NCBI RefSeq assembly: GCF_002575655.3
Contig: NC_053037.3
Span: 569,696,880-569,760,879, forward strand
DNA: 64,000 nt
DNA from: Aegilops tauschii subsp. strangulata
Lineage: Eukaryota; Streptophyta; Magnoliopsida; Poales; Poaceae
Direction: 5' to 3'
The notes beneath the pieces were generated by a model. It saw only the letters and a list, made by a program, of their open reading frames with translations, did no database searches and was not told the origin of the DNA. Positions 10,855 to 20,890 of this stretch are shown in pieces. Positions within the stretch are counted from its first letter, which is position 1, and the number at the start of each line of letters is the position of its first letter. Both the position numbers and the translations under genes were made by a program.

Positions 10855-11352
10855 TCATCGAGCACCTTGTCGGCATCCATCCATCTGCAACTTGTGAAAT
10901 TGGCGCTTCAGTACTTGTGCCCGAGCCTTCATGACGCGATCTTCTCCAGTCCTCATCTCTTTGAGTGCGTTCCACGCCTCTCTTGCTGTCTTGAACTCCG
11001 CCAATGTCATCAGCACGGAATCCGGCACAGACTGGGCTATGGCGGCCATGGCTCCTTCATCGCACTCCTTGTCGACATCGTCGTCCGTGATGGCCTCCCA
11101 CACTCGAAGGGTTCGGAGAATAATCTTCATCTTCATCGCCCACACGTCGTAGTTGGCGTCGGTGAGCATCGGGTACTGGATGGGGATGTTGCGATGCGCC
11201 TGCACGTTGGCGCCGCCCGTTCCACCATCACTGGTCACTGACTTGCCGCCCTTCTTCACCTTGTCGAAGTTCTTGTTCGCCTTGGAACCGCCATTGATGG
11301 ACTTGTTCGCCTTGGAACCGCCGTAGCCGGACTCAGCGTCGTTGTCCGTCAT
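10855..11352 (-). pseudogene. Copia retrotransposon gag, N-terminal fragment
   Basis: The 165-residue frame begins at an ATG only 13 bases after the primer-binding site. It has a Gly/Ser/Lys-rich leader (residues 1-50) and then the Copia gag N-terminal motif: PMLTDANYDVWAMKMKIILR at about 60-79 and VWEAITDD at 83-90, followed by the UBN2-type gag helices (EFKTAREAWNALKEM, LKRQFHKLQM). The similarity stops abruptly after residue 157, and the frame ends eight codons later. The rest of gag and all of pol are missing, so this is a truncated element on the minus strand. Confidence 0.75.
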
Positions 11353-11365
11353 CGTAGATCGTCGA

Positions 11366-11380
11366 GGCTCTAGATACCAA
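11366..11380 (-). other. Copia primer-binding site (initiator-Met tRNA type)
   Basis: On the minus strand this reads TTGGTATCTAGAGCC. It resembles the TGGTATCAGAGC consensus that pairs with the 3' end of plant initiator-methionine tRNA, with one extra base. It lies between the LTR and gag. Confidence 0.7.
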
Positions 11381-11810
11381 TAGTTGGCTTTATAACGCTA
11401 GATCAATTCACCAGGAGGTATAACTGTACGTGCACCAAAGCTAGCTAGCTAGCAAGCTAGCAAGCTAGCAGCTCGATGGATTATACTTGCACGTAGCGTA
11501 CGTGAACCTGGGATTTCAACTAGCACCAGGATCGATTGATCTCTCACGAAACGTAGCGACTTGGCTCTCTCTCGGAGGAACAAACACGAAGGCACAAATC
11601 GATGTGATGGCCATAGGACCCTGTCGGTCCCGTTGAATACTTCTTTATTGCTTTTCTCTTTTTCGTTGTAGTTACAAGGGCAGGGGTAGACGCATATATA
11701 TATGCGTACGGTTGCCTAGTAGCTAACCGACTTGGTATACTACTACTAAGCCTACTAGGTTACTAGTTAGACTAATAGTAGGACATACACGTCCGTGTTT
11801 AGTTCTAACA
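11381..11810 (-). mobile_element. 5' LTR of the minus-strand Copia element
   Basis: Reading the minus strand, the LTR begins TGTTAGAACTAAACACGG at 11810 and ends just before the PBS, giving about 430 bp. It contains a GCTAGC-rich microrepeat at about 11441-11470 and a TATATATAT stretch near 11695. The end next to the PBS reads CCAACTA rather than a clean CA, so the exact boundary is uncertain. No second LTR is in the window. Confidence 0.6.
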
Positions 11811-11957
11811 TCGCGTAGAGGAAGTAAACGATGTGACGATGGAAGCGCTTGGCCTTGCGCGGGAGAGAGCAAAGCGAGGGGGGGAAGGGGATCTGGGTGC
11901 TAGGTTTTCAGGGAGGGAGAGAGGGGCGTCCGAGGGGGACTAGTAGGCGAGGGGGGG
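11811..11957 (-). mobile_element. Giant-LTR fragment, inner part (left of the Gypsy insertion)
   Basis: This GC-rich 147-base piece is continuous, across the Gypsy insertion and its GGGGG duplication, with 32863-33464. Together they look like the start of a TGTTATAACGCCC-type LTR in minus orientation. The piece is cut by the Copia LTR at 11810. Confidence 0.5.
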
Positions 11958-12542
11958 TGATGATGACATAGACCTCGGGTAGGGTCATAGGCCTGACCTA
12001 TACGCCCTATCCAAGGTCACTGTCCTAGAAGCAAAGAAGCTCAAGAGACAACAGGCAGGTCCCAACAAAGGTGCCGAGTGCAATCCACTTGACCTACCAG
12101 CTACTCGGAGACCCCTCCTCCCTGAGGTCACTCGACCACTCGACCGTACAAGAATCCATTCGACTTATTGAAGACCAGGAGTCATCCAGAACAGCAACGG
12201 ACAAGCGTTCACTCTGTAACTTTTAAGGCCATTAAGGCATTTAAGGCTGGCGTTATCAGCAACGCCTCCTCTTTATGTACATTGAACTCTTGGTAACGGA
12301 GAAGGGCCATGGTCCTGGCACACTCTATATAAGCCACCCCCTCTTCTGGCACAAGGGTTCGCACCCCCTGTAACACACACACATAATCCAGTCGACCGCC
12401 TCCGGGCACCGAGACGTAGGGCTGTTACTTCCTCTGCGAAGGGCCTGAACTCGTAAAACTTGTGTGTACAACTTCGCCATAGCTAGGATCTTGCCTCCTC
12501 ATACCTACCCCCCATTCTACTATCAGTCTTAGATCCACGACA
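11958..12542 (+). repeat. 5' LTR of the Tat-type Gypsy element
   Basis: The LTR is 585 bp with TG...CA ends. A TATA-like box (CTATATAAGCC) lies at about 12325-12335 and the probable transcript start follows. It carries an 8-bp ACTCGACC duplication (about 12130-12145) that the 3' LTR lacks. Confidence 0.9.
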
Positions 12543-12562
12543 GTTGGCGCCCACCGTGGGGC
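12543..12562 (+). other. Primer-binding site of the Tat-type Gypsy
   Basis: The sequence TTGGCGCCCACCGTGGGGC lies directly after the LTR end, one base downstream of CA. It is the PBS seen in many grass Gypsy elements. I do not assign the tRNA. Confidence 0.75.
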
Positions 12563-12616
12563 AGGTGTCTTAGCGACTTTTTGGTGGAGTTGCGATTTTT
12601 TCCGATTCTCATCATC

Positions 12617-14703
12617 ATGGTTTCCGCTGGCGGACTGGCTGAGGGCCGCGAGATCCGTCTCGGCGCGCTCGTTTTCGTGGCCGACGACTCCGCTTGGCTT
12701 CAGGAAGCTCCACTCGACGTCGAGGGGCTCCCCATCCGCGGGGCGACGCACTTTCGCGTGTGAGTCCGCGGCGTCCTTCTCCGGCAGCCGTCGACCCAGT
12801 ATCGGTCGGCTCCTATGGTGTCCTCGCCCCCCGCTACTCGCCGGCGCAAGCGTTCCGGCCAGTCGCGGCTCTAGCGGTGGGTGAGACACGCGGTGGCCCG
12901 TCAGTCGACCACCCCACAAGTCGCGGCAATGGAGCCCGACGAAACTCTCTACGGCTTGTTCGACCTGTCGACTGGCTCCGTCGAGACCGCATCCGAGTGC
13001 GACAGCAGCGATCCCGCGGCGGAAGTCTTGATGGTCAATGGACCACGCAGTCCTCCTAGCTTCCCCCGCGACGACGGTGGTGATGGCGGCGGCGATCCGT
13101 CGCGCGTTCACGAGGAGTACCGCCCCGAGCCCCTTTCTTCGCAGCAGAGGGAAGAGCTTCGCCGCCGCGATATGGATGCGCTTCACACTCCTATCGTTGG
13201 GGAAACCCCCGAGGCCCGGGCCTTGGAGGAAGCGCGCCTGGCCAACTTGGTTGAGCGCACTCGACTGGAGAACCTGCAGCATGCACTCGACGAGCGTGCT
13301 CGGCAGCGGATCCCTGAGTCCAGTTGACGACAGCTTTTTCTGCCTCAACCTCAGGTATATCGCACTCCGATTCAAAATCTCACGGCAGCGGCCCGCATAG
13401 CAGAGTCAATTCAGCCTTCCCAGTCGGAGGCTGGCAGGGGTTTGATGCAGATTCGGGCCTTGCTCCGGGTAGCCGGAGAGCAGAACACAGCAGTATCTCA
13501 GTCGCGGAATAGGATTCATAGCAGATCTGTGATGGCAGATACGGTTCAGTCGGCTCACAGCCCAAAATCGCCCCCGCGACGTGAAGGACGTGGGCACAGG
13601 CAAGATCAGTACAGAAACCACGAGCAGTATGATCACCGGCTCGGCCACGATGACCGTCGTCGAGTGCCCACGCCTCCTCCAAGGAGTGGGTCATATGTGC
13701 CTCGGCAGCATGATGATAGACGCCCCCACAGTGGCTGGCAAGAGTACCAGTCGACCCGAGGGAGCCGGGCTTTGATGCAAGATCTATTCTCGTTCAAGGT
13801 CTGACTGACAGGAACAGAGCACACAGAGAAGGCCATGACAGAGATTACCCGACTGGCAGCAGAGTGCACGTTTCAGGTCCCGAGTGTGTCAGCAGAGCCA
13901 TCAAGGCCGCAGTGATTCCTCCCGACTTCTGGTTGGCGACTGGAGTCGGCAAGTTTACTGGTGAGTCTAAGCCTGACACTTGGCTTGAAGACTACCGAGT
14001 GGCTGTACAAATTGGTGGTGGCAATGATGAAGTGGCCATGAAGCACCTTCCTCTGATGTTGGAAGGCTCGGCCAGAGCATGGTTGAACCAGTTAGCACCT
14101 GGCAGTATATTCAGTTGGGAGGAACTCGCCCGAGTGTTTGTTAGGACTTTTGAAGGTACTTGCAAACGACCAGCGGGGTTGACAGAATTGCAGCATTGTG
14201 TGCAAAAACCGAATGAAACCTTGAGAGATTATATCCAGAGATGGATCACGTTACACCATACAGTGGAGAATGTGTCAGATCACCAAGCAGTTTGTGCCTT
14301 CAAAGAAGGCGTTAAGTATCGAGAGTTGAATCTGAAATTCGGTCGGACTGGGGATATGTCCCTGACTCGGATGATGGAGATTGCCACCAAATACGCTAAC
14401 GGCGAAGAGGAAGACCGACTCCGGAGTGGCAAGCACAAAACAGTCGCACAGGAAACCGGAGGAGGGAATTCCAGTCGGAAACATAAGTGCAAGGCCGAGC
14501 CAGCCGCTCCTGGTGAAGCCTTAGTCGTGGCTCAAGGAAAGTTCACGGGGAAGCCCAAAGGGCCCTGGACCCCTAAGAAAGTGAAAGATCAAGCCGGAAA
14601 TGATGTGTTGGATTTTCCATGTCACATTCACATCAAGAAGGATGAAGAGGGTAATCTGATTTATCCTAAACATACCACTCGGCAGTGTCTAGTTTTGATC
14701 TAG
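12617..14703 (+). pseudogene. Gypsy gag, broken into several frames
   Basis: Gag is split by frameshifts and stops. The first ATG frame (12617) runs to a stop at 12763. A second piece (about 12900-13327) is acidic and helical (ERTRLENLQHALDERARQR), a third (13330-13803) is His/Arg-rich, and the largest (13864-14703, 279 codons) holds the retrotransposon gag domain. Its motifs include LEDYRVAVQIGG, KHLPLMLEGSARAWLNQL and FSWEELARVFVRTFEG, then a CxxKPNETLRDYIQRW-like segment. The end is basic and contains the C..H remnant of a degenerate zinc-knuckle region. The frame closes at TAG 14701-14703. Gag would form the virus-like particle. This copy cannot. Confidence 0.8.
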
Positions 14704-14742
14704 CAGTTCTGAGAAAAGCAACCCAATGAGAAGGAAAAGGAG

Positions 14743-15591
14743 TTGGACAAGGATGAGGATAAGGAAGAAGATGACGATGGTTTTCCCAACGTCAATTCCA
14801 CTCTGATGATTTTTGCCGATGTGGAGAGCAAGAGTCGACTGAAAGTTATCAACAGAGAAGTAAACATGGTTGCTCCAGCAACACCCAGTTATTTGAAGTG
14901 GTCTCAGACTGCCATCACATTCGACCAGTCTGTTCACCCAGCGCGTATCACGACCCCTGGGAGGCAAGCGTTGGTGGTCGACCCAGTTGTTGAAGTCACT
15001 CGACTGACCAAAGTGCTAATGGATGGTGGTAGCGGCCTGAATATCCTTTATGCTGAAACCTTGAAGGGAATGGGCATTCCGATGTCCAAGCTTAGTGAAA
15101 GCAATATGAGTTTCCATGGCGTTATACCTGGCAAGAAGGCTGAATCACTCGGCCAGATCGCCCTTGATGTGGTTTTCGGTGATTCCAAGAATTACCGCAA
15201 GGAAAAGTTGACATTTGAAGTAGTGGATTTCCAGAGTGCTTATCATGCTATTCTGGGTAGGCCTTCTTATGCACGTTTTATAGCTCGACCATGTTACGTG
15301 TACCTCAAATTGAAGATGCCTGGTCCCAGAGGAGCGATCACAATCACTGGCAATCGGCAGAAGGCAGAAGAGTGCTTCCAGAAGGGCTCAAAAATCGTCG
15401 ATGCACAAATGGCAGTAGTCGAAATGCAAGAATACCGGAAGAATGCAGACCCGAGTGATTTGTTGCGAGCTAAGAAGCCTGCCACAGATTCTGCATTTCA
15501 GTCGTCCGGTGAAACAAAGCCGGTTCATATTCACCCGACCGATCCTAATGCTGCTCCTACTCATATTTCAACATCACTCGACAGCAAATAG
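14743..15591 (+). pseudogene. Gypsy aspartic protease region
   Basis: This 282-codon frame begins with an acidic stretch (KDEDKEEDDDG). The retropepsin active-site loop appears as VLMDGGSGLNILYAETLKGM at about residues 90-109, with DGGSG replacing the common DTGS/DSGA as is usual in the Tat lineage. Downstream are FHGVIPGKKAESLGQIALDV and FEVVDFQSAYHAILGRPSY, the typical second half of this protease family. The frame stops at TAG 15589-15591, and the RT region follows without a gap in the same frame. Confidence 0.8.
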
Positions 15592-17379
15592 GAAGAAGCG
15601 CTCATCCAGTTCCTCTGTGAGAACTGGGACATCTTTGCATGGAAACCCTCTGACATGCCGGGTGTACCCAGGGGACTGGCTGAGCATCGTTTGCGAGTCG
15701 ACCCAAAAGTGAAACCAGTCAAGGAACATCTTCGACGGTCCGTCGTACAGAAGAGAAAGGCAATTGGTGAGGAAGTGGCTCAGCTCCTGGCGGCTGAGTT
15801 CATCCGAGAGATTTTCCACTCCTAGTGGCTCGCCAATGTTGTCATGGTCCCCAAGAAGGATGACTCACTTCGCATGTGCATTGACTTCCGGGCCTGCCCG
15901 AAAGATCATTTTACTCTCCCCCGCATCGACCAGATCGTCGACTCGACCGCGGGATGTGAGCGCCTGTCTTTTCTAGACGCCTATTCTAGGTACCATCAGA
16001 TCCGACTGTATGGACCCGATGAGATAAAAACAGCTTTCATCACTCCATTCGGGTGTTTTTGTTATGTCACCATGCCATTCGGTCTCAAGAACGCTGGAGC
16101 CACATTCATGAGGATGATTCAGAAGTGTCTACTCACTCAAGTCAGTCGGAATGTGGAAGCATACATGGATGACATTGTGGTTAAGTCGCGTGAAGGTTCC
16201 GACCTGCTGGCTGACCTTGCTGAAACCTTTGCCAACCTAAGAAGGTATGATATCAAGCTTAATCCATCAAACTGCACATTCGGAGTTCCTGGCGGAAAGT
16301 TACTCGGCTTCCTCGTTTCCGAACGAGGGATCGACGCTAACCCAGAGAAAGTTGGTGCCATACTCCGGATGAAGCGCCCTGTGCGTGTGCATGATGTCCA
16401 GAAGCTTACTGGTTGTTTGGCCTCCTTGAGTCGATTCATTTCTCGTCTCAGTGAAAAGGCATTGCCTCTTTACCGACTGATGAAGAAATCTGACAAGTTC
16501 GAGTGGACTCCTGAAGCTGATGCAGTGTTTGCAGAGCTCAAAGCCCTGCTTTCCACCCAGCCGGTGCTCGCTGCCCCAATCAGCAAAGAGCCCTTACTGC
16601 TTTATATTGCAGCCACTGGACAAGTTGTCAGTACAGTACTCACGGTCGAGCGGGAAGAAGAAAGAAAAGCCTATAAAGTTCAGCGCCCAGTATACTACGT
16701 TTTTGAAGTTCTGACTCCATCCAAGCAAAGATATCCACATTATCAGAAGCTTGTTTATGGGATTTACATGACCACGAAGAAGGTTGCACACTATTTCTCT
16801 GATCACTCCATTACAGTCGTCAGCGATGCACCATTGTCAGAAATTCTGAACAACAGAGATGCAACTGGTCGAGTGGCAAAGTGGGCGATTGAACTCCTTC
16901 CCTTGGATATCAAGTTTGAGGCAAAGAAAGCTATCAAGTCCCAGGCAATAGCAGATTTCCTCGCCGATTGGGTCGAACAGCAACTGCCGACTCAGATTCA
17001 CTCGGAGCATTGGACCATGTTCTTTGATGGATCTAAGATGCTGAATGGTTCTGGTGCTGGGGTAGTATTGGTATTCCCCCGAGGTGACAAGCTCAGCTAT
17101 GTTCTCCAGATTCATTTTGATTCCTCCAACAATGAAGCTGAATATGAGGCACTTTTGTACGGGTTGCGTATGGCCATTTCACTCGGCGTCCGTCGCCTCA
17201 TGGTCTACGGCGACTCAGATTTGGTGGTTAATCAAGTAATGAAGGAGTGGGACATAAGAAGCCCAGCTATGACTGGCTATTGCAATGCAGTGAGAAAGTT
17301 AGAGAAGAAGTTTGAGGGTTTAGAGCTCCATCATATACCTCAACTGAAAATCAAGCAGCTGATGATTTGGCAAAGATAG
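15592..17379 (+). pseudogene. Gypsy reverse transcriptase and two RNase H domains
   Basis: The RT starts upstream of an in-frame TAG at 15823-15825. After it come the standard motifs: VPKKDDSLRMCIDFRACPKD, LSFLDAYSRYHQI, TPFGCFCYVTMPFGLKNAGATF and the catalytic YMDDIVVKS at 16162-16188. A Ty3-type RNase H region follows (LLLYIAATGQVVSTVLTVER, QRYPHYQKLVYGIYMTTKKV). A second, archaeal-type RNase H begins around 17030 (MFFDGSKMLNGSGAGVVLV, then SNNEAEYEALLYGLRMA and YGDSDLVVNQV). The second RNase H is a marker of the Tat lineage. A frameshift near 17345 disconnects it from the integrase. The RT active-site residues are intact, but the stop and shift make the copy non-functional. Confidence 0.85.
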
Positions 17380-18767
17380 GTTCCAAGAGGGAAGCCATTC
17401 CCAGCAATGTGTTTTTGGAACATATTCATACACCTTCAGTTCAGGAAGATCCTTTCACTGAAGAGCCCCCACAACCAAAGAGTGACACTGATCCGACTGA
17501 AGTCGAAGTCCCAGCTGTGGTCGACTTGATCATGGAGGTTTTGGTCATCACTCCCGATTGGACAGTGTCGTACATCGCGTACATTCTTAGGAAGGAACTC
17601 CCAGAGGACGAAGAAGAGGCCCGACAGATCGTCCGTCGATCCAAAGCCTTTACTGTGATAAGAGGACAGCTGTTTAGAGAAAGTGTAACTGGAGTCAGCC
17701 AGAAATGCATATCGCCAGAAGAAGGTCGAGTGATCCTCAACGACATCCACTCGGGGACCTGTGGTCACCATGTGTCCTCTCGAACCATTGTGGCCAAAGC
17801 ATACCGAGCGGGATTTTATTGGCTGCAAGCAAATGAGATGGCAAAAGAAATAGTCGACAAATGTGAAGGTTGCTAGTTTTATTCCAACATGTCTCACAAG
17901 CCTGCATCAGCCCTGAAGACCATTCCACTCATCTGGCCCTTTGCTGTTTGGGGATTGGATATGGTTGGACCTCTGAGAACGGGTATGAGCGGCTTCACTC
18001 ATGTGCTCGTGGCAGTCGACAAGTTCACCAAATGGATTGAAGCCAAGCCTATCAAAAATCTATTCAGATATGGTGTTCCGCACAGCATCATCACTGACAA
18101 TGGGTCGAACTTCGATTCTGATGAGTTCAGGGCATTCTGTGCTTCTCAAGGCACTCGAGTCGACTATGCTTCAGTCGCCCATCCCCAGTTGATTGGACAA
18201 GCTGAAAGAGCAAACGGATTGATTCTCAAAGGACTGAAACCCCGATTGATGCGTGATCTCAAGCATGCGGCAGGCGCCTGGGTCGATGAACTTCCATCAG
18301 TGCTGTGGGGATTGAGGACAACTCCTAATCGGTCGACTGGCCGAACTCCATTCTTCTTGGTCTATGGAGCTGAAGCTGTACTTCTGAGTGACTTGCTTCA
18401 CAATGCACCCCGAGTCGAGCTTTTCTCAGAAGATGAAGCAGAACAGGCTCGGCAAGACGCAGTTGATCTCCTGGAAGAGGAAAGAGAGATGGCCCTGATC
18501 CGGTCAACCATTTATCAGCAAGACATGCGTCGATTCCACGCCAGAAATGTGAGGGTCGAGCATTTCAAGAGGGAGACTTGGTACTTCGTGTGGATCAGCA
18601 GAAACCACACAAACTCGCTCCTGCTTGGGAAGGCCCCTTCATTGTCACCAGAGTGCTCCACAATGGAGCATGCCACCTTTACAATGTCGAGCAAAAGAAA
18701 GACGAGCCACGCGCTTGGAATGCGGAGCTGCTCCGCCCCTTTTACACTTAAGCTTTCAGACTGTTGA
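17367..18767 (+). pseudogene. Gypsy integrase (HHCC and DDE domains)
   Basis: The first part (17367-17876) holds the zinc-binding H2C2 domain: HSGTCGHH at about residues 127-134 and CEGC at the end, where TAG 17874-17876 interrupts the frame. The catalytic core follows from about 17880. The first acid is in WGLDMVGPLRTG, the second in HSIITDNGSNFDSDEF and the glutamate in GQAERANGLILK, so the D,D,E triad is present. A frameshift near 18585 replaces the normal C-terminal segment, and the original continuation can be traced in another frame to about 18750. No chromodomain is visible. Confidence 0.85.
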
Positions 18768-18865
18768 GATGTAATAAGAAATACCTTCCAGTTTGATTAT
18801 TAAAGGCACAGTTTTTACAGTCTCATAAATGATTGTTGTTTCTTTTTTATTCTCTAAAACCCTCC

Positions 18866-20212
18866 AGTGGGTGGCTTAGCTGCGAACCCGTTTCGCCTAA
18901 GTTCAAAAAAATCCTACCGAGTGGTGAGCAAACCTCTCACTCGGGAGCTTAGCTACGAATCCGTTTCGCCTAAGTATAAGAAATCCTATCGAGTGGTGAG
19001 CAAGCCTCTCACTCGGAGACTTAGCTGCGAATCCGTTTCGCCTAAGTTTGAAAAAATCCTACCGAGTGGTGAGCAAGCCTCTTACTCGGGGGCTTAGCTG
19101 CAGTCCAGTACTCGCCTAAGTTTGAAAAAATCCTACCAAGTGGTGAGCAACCCTCTCACTCGGGGGCTTAGCTGCAGTCCAGTACTCGCCTAAGTTTGAA
19201 AAAATCCTACCGAGTGGTGAGCAAGCCTCTCACTCAGAGGCTTAGCTGCAGTCCAGTACTCGCCTAAGTTTGAAAAATCCCACCGAGTGGTGAGCAAGCC
19301 TCACACTCAGGGGCTTAGCTGCAGTCCAGTACTCGCCTAAGTTCGAAAAATCCCACCGAGTGGTGAGCAACCCTCTCACTGGGGGCTTAGTTGCAGTCTA
19401 GTACTCGCCTAAGTCCGAGTGGTGAGCAAGCCTCTCACTCGGGGGCTTAGCTGCAGTCCAGTACTCGCCTAAGTTTGAAAAAATCTTACTAAGTGGTGAG
19501 CAAGCCTCTCACTCGGGGGGCTTAGCTGCAGTCCAGTACTCGCCTAAGTTCGAAAAATCCCACCGAGTGGTGAGCAAGCCTCTCACTCGGGGGCTCAGCT
19601 GCAGTCCAGTACTCGCCTAAGTTTGAAAAATCCCACCGAGTGGTGAGCAAGCCTCTCACTCGGGGGCTTAGCTGCAGTCCAGTACTCGCCTAAGTTTGAA
19701 AAATCCCACCGAGTGGTGAGCAAGCCTCTCACTCGGGGGCTTAGCTGCAGTCCAGTACTCGCCTAAGTTTGAAAAATCCCACCAAGTGGTGAGCAACCCT
19801 CTCACTCGGGGGCTTAGCTGCAGTCCAGTACTCGCCAATGTTTGAAAAATCCTACCGAGTGGTGAGCAACCCTCACACTCGGGGGCTTAGCTGCAGTTCA
19901 GTACTCGCCTAAGTTTGAAAAATCCTACCAAGTGGTGAGCAACCCTCATGCTCGGGGGCTTAGTTGCAGTCCAGTACTCGCCTAAGTTTGAAAAATCCTA
20001 CCGAGTGGTGTGCAAGCCTCACACTCGGGGGCTTAGCTGTAGTCCAGTACTCGCCTAAGTTTGAAAAATCGTACAGAGTGGTGAGCAAGCCTCTCACTCG
20101 GGGGCTTAGCTACAGTCCAGTACTCGCCTAAGTTTGAAAATCCTACCGAGTGATGAGCAATCCTCTCACTCGGAGGCTTAGCTGCAGTCCAGCACTCGCC
20201 TAAGTTTGAAAC
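18866..20212. repeat. 73-bp tandem array, about 18 copies
   Basis: Units of about 73 bp share GAGTGGTGAGCAAGCCTCTC, CTCGGGGGCTTAGCTGCAG and TCCAGTACTCGCCTAAG. The first three copies have CGAATCCGTTTCGCC instead of the CAGTCCAGTACTCGCC part. Each unit has a short inverted repeat (CGAGTGGTGAG against CTCTCACTCGG, loop CAAGC), and its ACTCGGGGGCTTAG resembles the element's own polypurine tract before the 3' LTR (32266-32277). The array lies just downstream of pol. Confidence 0.9.
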
Positions 20213-20214
20213 AC

Positions 20215-20700
20215 ATCCCTATCCGCAAGGACGACGAAGTGCAGGTCAACTGTAACCTTCTCTTCGGAGCTGCGCCACAAATACAACGTGCGCTCCATCC
20301 TCATCCGCAAGGACGACGAAGTGTAGGTCGACTGTAACCTTCTCTTCGAAGCTGCGCCACAAATACAACGTGCCTCCATCCTCATCTGCAAGGATGACGA
20401 GGTGTAGGTCCGCTGTAACCTTCTCTTCGGAGCTGCGCCACAAGTATAACGTGCGCTCCAGCCCTATCCGCAAGGACGATGAGGTGCAGGTCGACTGCAA
20501 CCTTCTCTTCGGAGCTGCGCCACAAGTGTAATGTGCGCTCCATCCCTATCCGCAAGGACGACGAGGTGCAGGTCGATTGCGACCTTCTCCTCAGAGCTGC
20601 ACCACAAGTATGACGTGCACTCCATCCTGATCTGCAAGGACGACGAGGTGCAGGTCGACTGGGCCTCCGCCTCAGAGCTGCATTTCAAGTACAAAGACTA
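20215..20700. repeat. 82-bp tandem array, 6 copies
   Basis: CCGCAAGG/CTGCAAGG landmarks occur at 20223, 20305, 20386, 20468, 20550 and 20632, so the unit is 81-82 bp. Units contain CTTCTCTTCGGAGCTGCGCCAC. Because 82 is not a multiple of three, the three overlapping minus-strand frames of 63-84 residues look alike but are repeat artefacts. Confidence 0.85.
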
Positions 20701-20890
20701 TTCCGAGTGAAGAACATGTTCCACTCGAAGGCAAACACAAGCATACGCAGAGATAAACCAAGTTCAGATAAATCCTAAGGTTCCAGACCATGAATCAAAA
20801 GTACTCGGGCATCAAACCCAAAGAAGTTTAACGATTACACAATCACTCGGCATTCCGAAGCAAATAAAGGTGGAGCATAGTGTTTTTTGG

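Noticed and set aside
11441..11470. GCTAGC tandem microrepeat as a possible regulatory or recombination site
   Set aside because: A short simple repeat inside a degenerate Copia LTR, with no further support.
12425..13375. 316-residue minus-strand frame opposite gag
   Set aside because: It spans LTR, primer site and gag N-terminus in antisense, with no domain. A shadow of the GC-rich gag.
20200..20694. Three similar minus-strand frames that look like a repeat protein
   Set aside because: The 82-bp unit is not a multiple of three, so the apparent protein repeat changes frame every unit.
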